A stretch of DNA of 25,741 bases from Spirochaetia bacterium. GTDB lineage: Bacteria > Spirochaetota > Spirochaetia > Treponematales > Treponemataceae. The notes beneath the pieces are model-generated. The model made no database searches. It worked only from the letters and a program-made list of their open reading frames with translations, and had not been told where the DNA came from. Both the position numbers and the translations under genes were made by a program. This document shows positions 23,716 through 25,741 of the stretch, one piece after another; the first letter of the stretch is position 1; each line of letters starts with the position of its first letter. The stretch lies in contig CAAGGF010000034.1 in the NCBI GenBank assembly GCA_900769325.1, forward strand, positions 1 to 25,741, given 5' to 3'.

Positions 23716-24570
23716 ATGAATAAAGCAATAAAAGAAACTTTTAACATTATTATGGTATTTCTTGCTGCAATCCTCATGGCTGTAAATATAAATACTTTCG
23801 TATACACAGCAGGGCTTTTGCCCGGAGGATTCACAGGAATAGTTTTACTGATTCAGAATATTTTTCAAAAATATTTTAACATCAAAATTCCTTTCAGTTT
23901 GTTCTTGTGGATTTTAAATTTGTGGCCTGCCATTATCTGTTTTAAAAACATCGGAAAACGCTTTACTCTTTTATCTTTGCTTATGATTGTTGTTTCCGGT
24001 CTTGCTACAGATTTTATTCCGGGATTTTTTGTAACTGATGACATTATGCTCTGTGCAATTTTCGGCGGAATTATCAACGGAATTTCAATTTGTCTGTGTC
24101 TTTTTGTTGGGGCTACTAGCGGCGGAACGGATTTTATATCAATTTATCTTTCTGAAAAAAAAGGTATTAGCGCATGGAATTATATTTTTGCCGGAAACTG
24201 TATTCTTCTTACTGTTTTTGGATTCCTTTTTGGCTGGAGGAAAGCACTTTATTCGATTATTTTCCAATTTGCAACAACTCAGATTATAAACATTCTTTAT
24301 AAACGTTACCAAAAATCTACTCTTTTTATAATTTCTGATAATTGGGAAGAAATTGTAAAAATGATTAAAAGAACCACAAATCATAATGCTACTATTTTTT
24401 CTGGGAAAGGAAGTTACAACGGAGCTGACCGCACTATGATTTATACCATTGTTGGTAAAGACCAGGAACCTCGACTTGTACATGAAATTATGAAAATCGA
24501 TCCAAAAGCCTTTGTAAATGTTCTTGAAACAAAAGCTCTTTTGGGCAATTTTAATATGCAAAAATTATGA
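23716..24570 (+). CDS. YitT family membrane protein
   Basis: 284 residues: five or six membrane helices in residues 8-195 with the family motifs GLLPGGFTGIVLL (33-45) and ATSGGTDFISIYLSEKKG, then a cytoplasmic DUF2179 domain (about 200-284) with NHNATIFSGKGSYNGADRTM. This two-part architecture and length are standard for YitT. The function of the family is not established; the C-terminal domain is thought to bind a small ligand. The gene is convergent with the SLC13-type permease gene, with no clear terminator between. Confidence 0.92.
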   Translation: MNKAIKETFNIIMVFLAAILMAVNINTFVYTAGLLPGGFTGIVLLIQNIFQKYFNIKIPFSLFLWILNLWPAIICFKNIGKRFTLLSLLMIVVSGLATDFIPGFFVTDDIMLCAIFGGIINGISICLCLFVGATSGGTDFISIYLSEKKGISAWNYIFAGNCILLTVFGFLFGWRKALYSIIFQFATTQIINILYKRYQKSTLFIISDNWEEIVKMIKRTTNHNATIFSGKGSYNGADRTMIYTIVGKDQEPRLVHEIMKIDPKAFVNVLETKALLGNFNMQKL

Positions 24571-24606
24571 CGGTTATTTTATGTTGATTTTATTTCAGTT
24601 TGCCTT

Positions 24607-25662
24607 TTAATTTTTTAACGAAAAATTTATAAACCACAACTGCGGCAAAACTACAATCGCAAAGAAAACAAGACTTATCCATGTAAAAGTAAAGATGAAT
24701 TTTTTACCTTGTTTTGGATATTCTCGCGTATAAAGCCTTAAATTTATTACGCTTGCAAGACTTCCGATTATTGAACAAAGTCCTGCACTGTCAAGGCCGT
24801 AAAGAATAGAACGAAGTCCGTTCGGCATTGATGTAAAAGGCCACAAAACTATGCTTGCAGGAACATTTGAAATAACTTGACTCAATAAAATGCTCCAAAG
24901 ATATTCATGTCCTGTCACGCTTCTTTGCAAAAATTTTGAAATTGCCGGATTCGAACAAATTGAAGATGAAAAAATAAAAAAACATAAAAAAGTTAATAAA
25001 AGCACATAATCAGTCTGCAAAAGAATTTTCCTGTCAAAGATAATAAGAAAAAGTGTAACGGCAATTGTAACAAACGGCCAGAATTTAGTGCGGCTTACAA
25101 TTGATGCGATTATCACTGCAAAAAGAAAAATGTACAGAATTTTCTTTTTTTTGTTTGAAGAATTTGAAGAATCGCAAGCACTTGTCTTGTTTTTATTTTG
25201 GGAATCATTATTTTCATTTTGATGATAATCGATTTTTTCAAACAAGTTCTTTCTATATAAAAAGAGAATGAAACCGGCAAGCAAAAATGCACTGAAAATC
25301 CAAAGTGGGAACATCATCTTGATAAAATCTTTAGTACTTATTCCGCTTTGACTGAACAAAAAAAGATTTTGCGGACTTCCAAACGGCATTAAAAGCGAAC
25401 CTCTGATGGCTGCAATATTTTCAAAAGTCAAAACTGCGAGGATATATTTTTCTTTATTTCCCATACGGAACAAAATGATTGTCAAAGGAACAAAAATAAT
25501 CAAAGAAACATCATTTGTTACAAACATCGAAGAAAAAAACACGCTGAAAACAAAAAAGAAAGTAAGCCCTACAATTCCGCCGATTTTTTCTGTCATCTTT
25601 AATAAAGGATTAAAAATCTGTTCTTTTTTAAAACCTTCCAAAACGCTTAAAAGCATAAACAA
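24607..25662 (-). CDS. SLC13/ArsB-type permease, frameshifted and cut by the window edge
   Basis: A polytopic permease of the ion-transporter (SLC13/ArsB/NhaD) superfamily. At least nine membrane segments are visible, with MFVTNDVSLIIFVPLTI and a later SNVPASIVLWPFT, the two paired half-site motifs of the superfamily (a T/N-D or N-x-P turn in a re-entrant helix). A hydrophilic Asn/Ser/Lys-rich loop lies at about residues 145-172. This frame begins at a TTG and is closed by a TGA at 25681-25683, but the missing N-terminal part is found in another frame directly upstream. The intact protein would begin beyond the right edge. Substrate unknown; a dicarboxylate or other anion is likely. Confidence 0.75.
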   Translation of the reverse strand: MFMLLSVLEGFKKEQIFNPLLKMTEKIGGIVGLTFFFVFSVFFSSMFVTNDVSLIIFVPLTIILFRMGNKEKYILAVLTFENIAAIRGSLLMPFGSPQNLFLFSQSGISTKDFIKMMFPLWIFSAFLLAGFILFLYRKNLFEKIDYHQNENNDSQNKNKTSACDSSNSSNKKKKILYIFLFAVIIASIVSRTKFWPFVTIAVTLFLIIFDRKILLQTDYVLLLTFLCFFIFSSSICSNPAISKFLQRSVTGHEYLWSILLSQVISNVPASIVLWPFTSMPNGLRSILYGLDSAGLCSIIGSLASVINLRLYTREYPKQGKKFIFTFTWISLVFFAIVVLPQLWFINFSLKN

Positions 25663-25674
25663 AGTTGCCAGTGT

Positions 25675-25741
25675 CTCCAGTCAATATCGTGCAGAAGCTT
25701 TATCTGTGGTGGAGTTATAAAAAGCGAAACGACAGCCGCCA
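25675..25741 (-). pseudogene. out-of-frame upstream part of the SLC13-type permease
   Basis: On the minus strand from the window edge the frame reads AAVVSLFITPPQIKLL, then HDIDWRH, the family's expected sequence before the helix. Adding one base after the TGG codon near 25677 (TGGAGA to TGGAAGA) would give IDWKTLATLFMLLSVLEG and join the main frame. The break is either a real one-base deletion or a sequencing error in a short A run. Confidence 0.7.

Overview
The window is AT-rich, gene-dense DNA that looks like a chromosomal segment of a host-associated spirochaete of the Treponema type. The basis is the gene set (MACPF protein, fungal/archaeal-type Asd, STAS protein with a zinc ribbon, YitT, YqfW-like HAD, WYL regulator) together with the low-GC codon use. 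This is a judgement from content; no rRNA or other marker is present. There is no rRNA, tRNA, CRISPR array, phage or insertion sequence, and the gene content is mostly housekeeping with a few unusual proteins.

Layout. 1-2207: a MACPF (perforin-like) protein whose 5' end is broken by an in-frame stop. 2250-5003 (minus): alkaline phosphatase followed by a YibE/F membrane protein, with a PhoB-like direct repeat upstream. 5182-6006: an orphan cystine/polar amino-acid binding protein ending in a strong terminator. 6077-7944: a LysR regulator divergent from a PQ-loop/SemiSWEET-like protein and a degenerate SGNH-fold protein. 8067-8582: a small membrane protein. 8639-10703 (minus): dapA then asd, the first steps of the diaminopimelate/lysine branch. 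10809-13040: a 7TM sensor / decayed kinase / pseudo-receiver / LuxR-HTH protein. 13108-15652: aroC and a PBP5-type D,D-carboxypeptidase. 15813-17252: cysK, a terminator, and an Rrf2 (CymR-like) regulator. 17257-19221 (minus): a long-chain acyl-CoA synthetase. 19222-19712: the only long non-coding stretch, holding the acyl-CoA synthetase promoter, a large inverted repeat and a cluster of DnaA-box sequences. 19713-20264 (minus): STAS protein with C-terminal zinc ribbon. 20463-21068: HAD phosphatase. 21243-22223 (minus): WYL regulator, divergent from a DEDDh exonuclease (22343-23341) and a small acidic protein. 23716-24570: YitT membrane protein. 24607 to the right edge (minus): an SLC13-type permease with a one-base frameshift.

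How the genes connect. The clearest regulatory circuit is sulfur. A 17-bp element, CCTA-N9-TAGG, overlaps the -35 box of both the amino-acid binding protein gene and cysK, and recurs just downstream of the cysK -10 box; an Rrf2 regulator without an Fe-S cysteine set lies directly behind cysK. This suggests a CymR-like cysteine regulon in which the orphan binding protein imports cystine. A second theme is translation initiation: several genes have an SD box five to seven bases from the ATG, while four (small membrane protein, LuxR fusion, STAS protein, YitT) have a -10 box that puts the transcription start at or next to the ATG, suggesting leaderless mRNAs. The most unusual protein is the membrane-bound pseudo-kinase/pseudo-receiver/LuxR fusion. 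Both window ends carry broken reading frames, which may reflect real decay or assembly errors.
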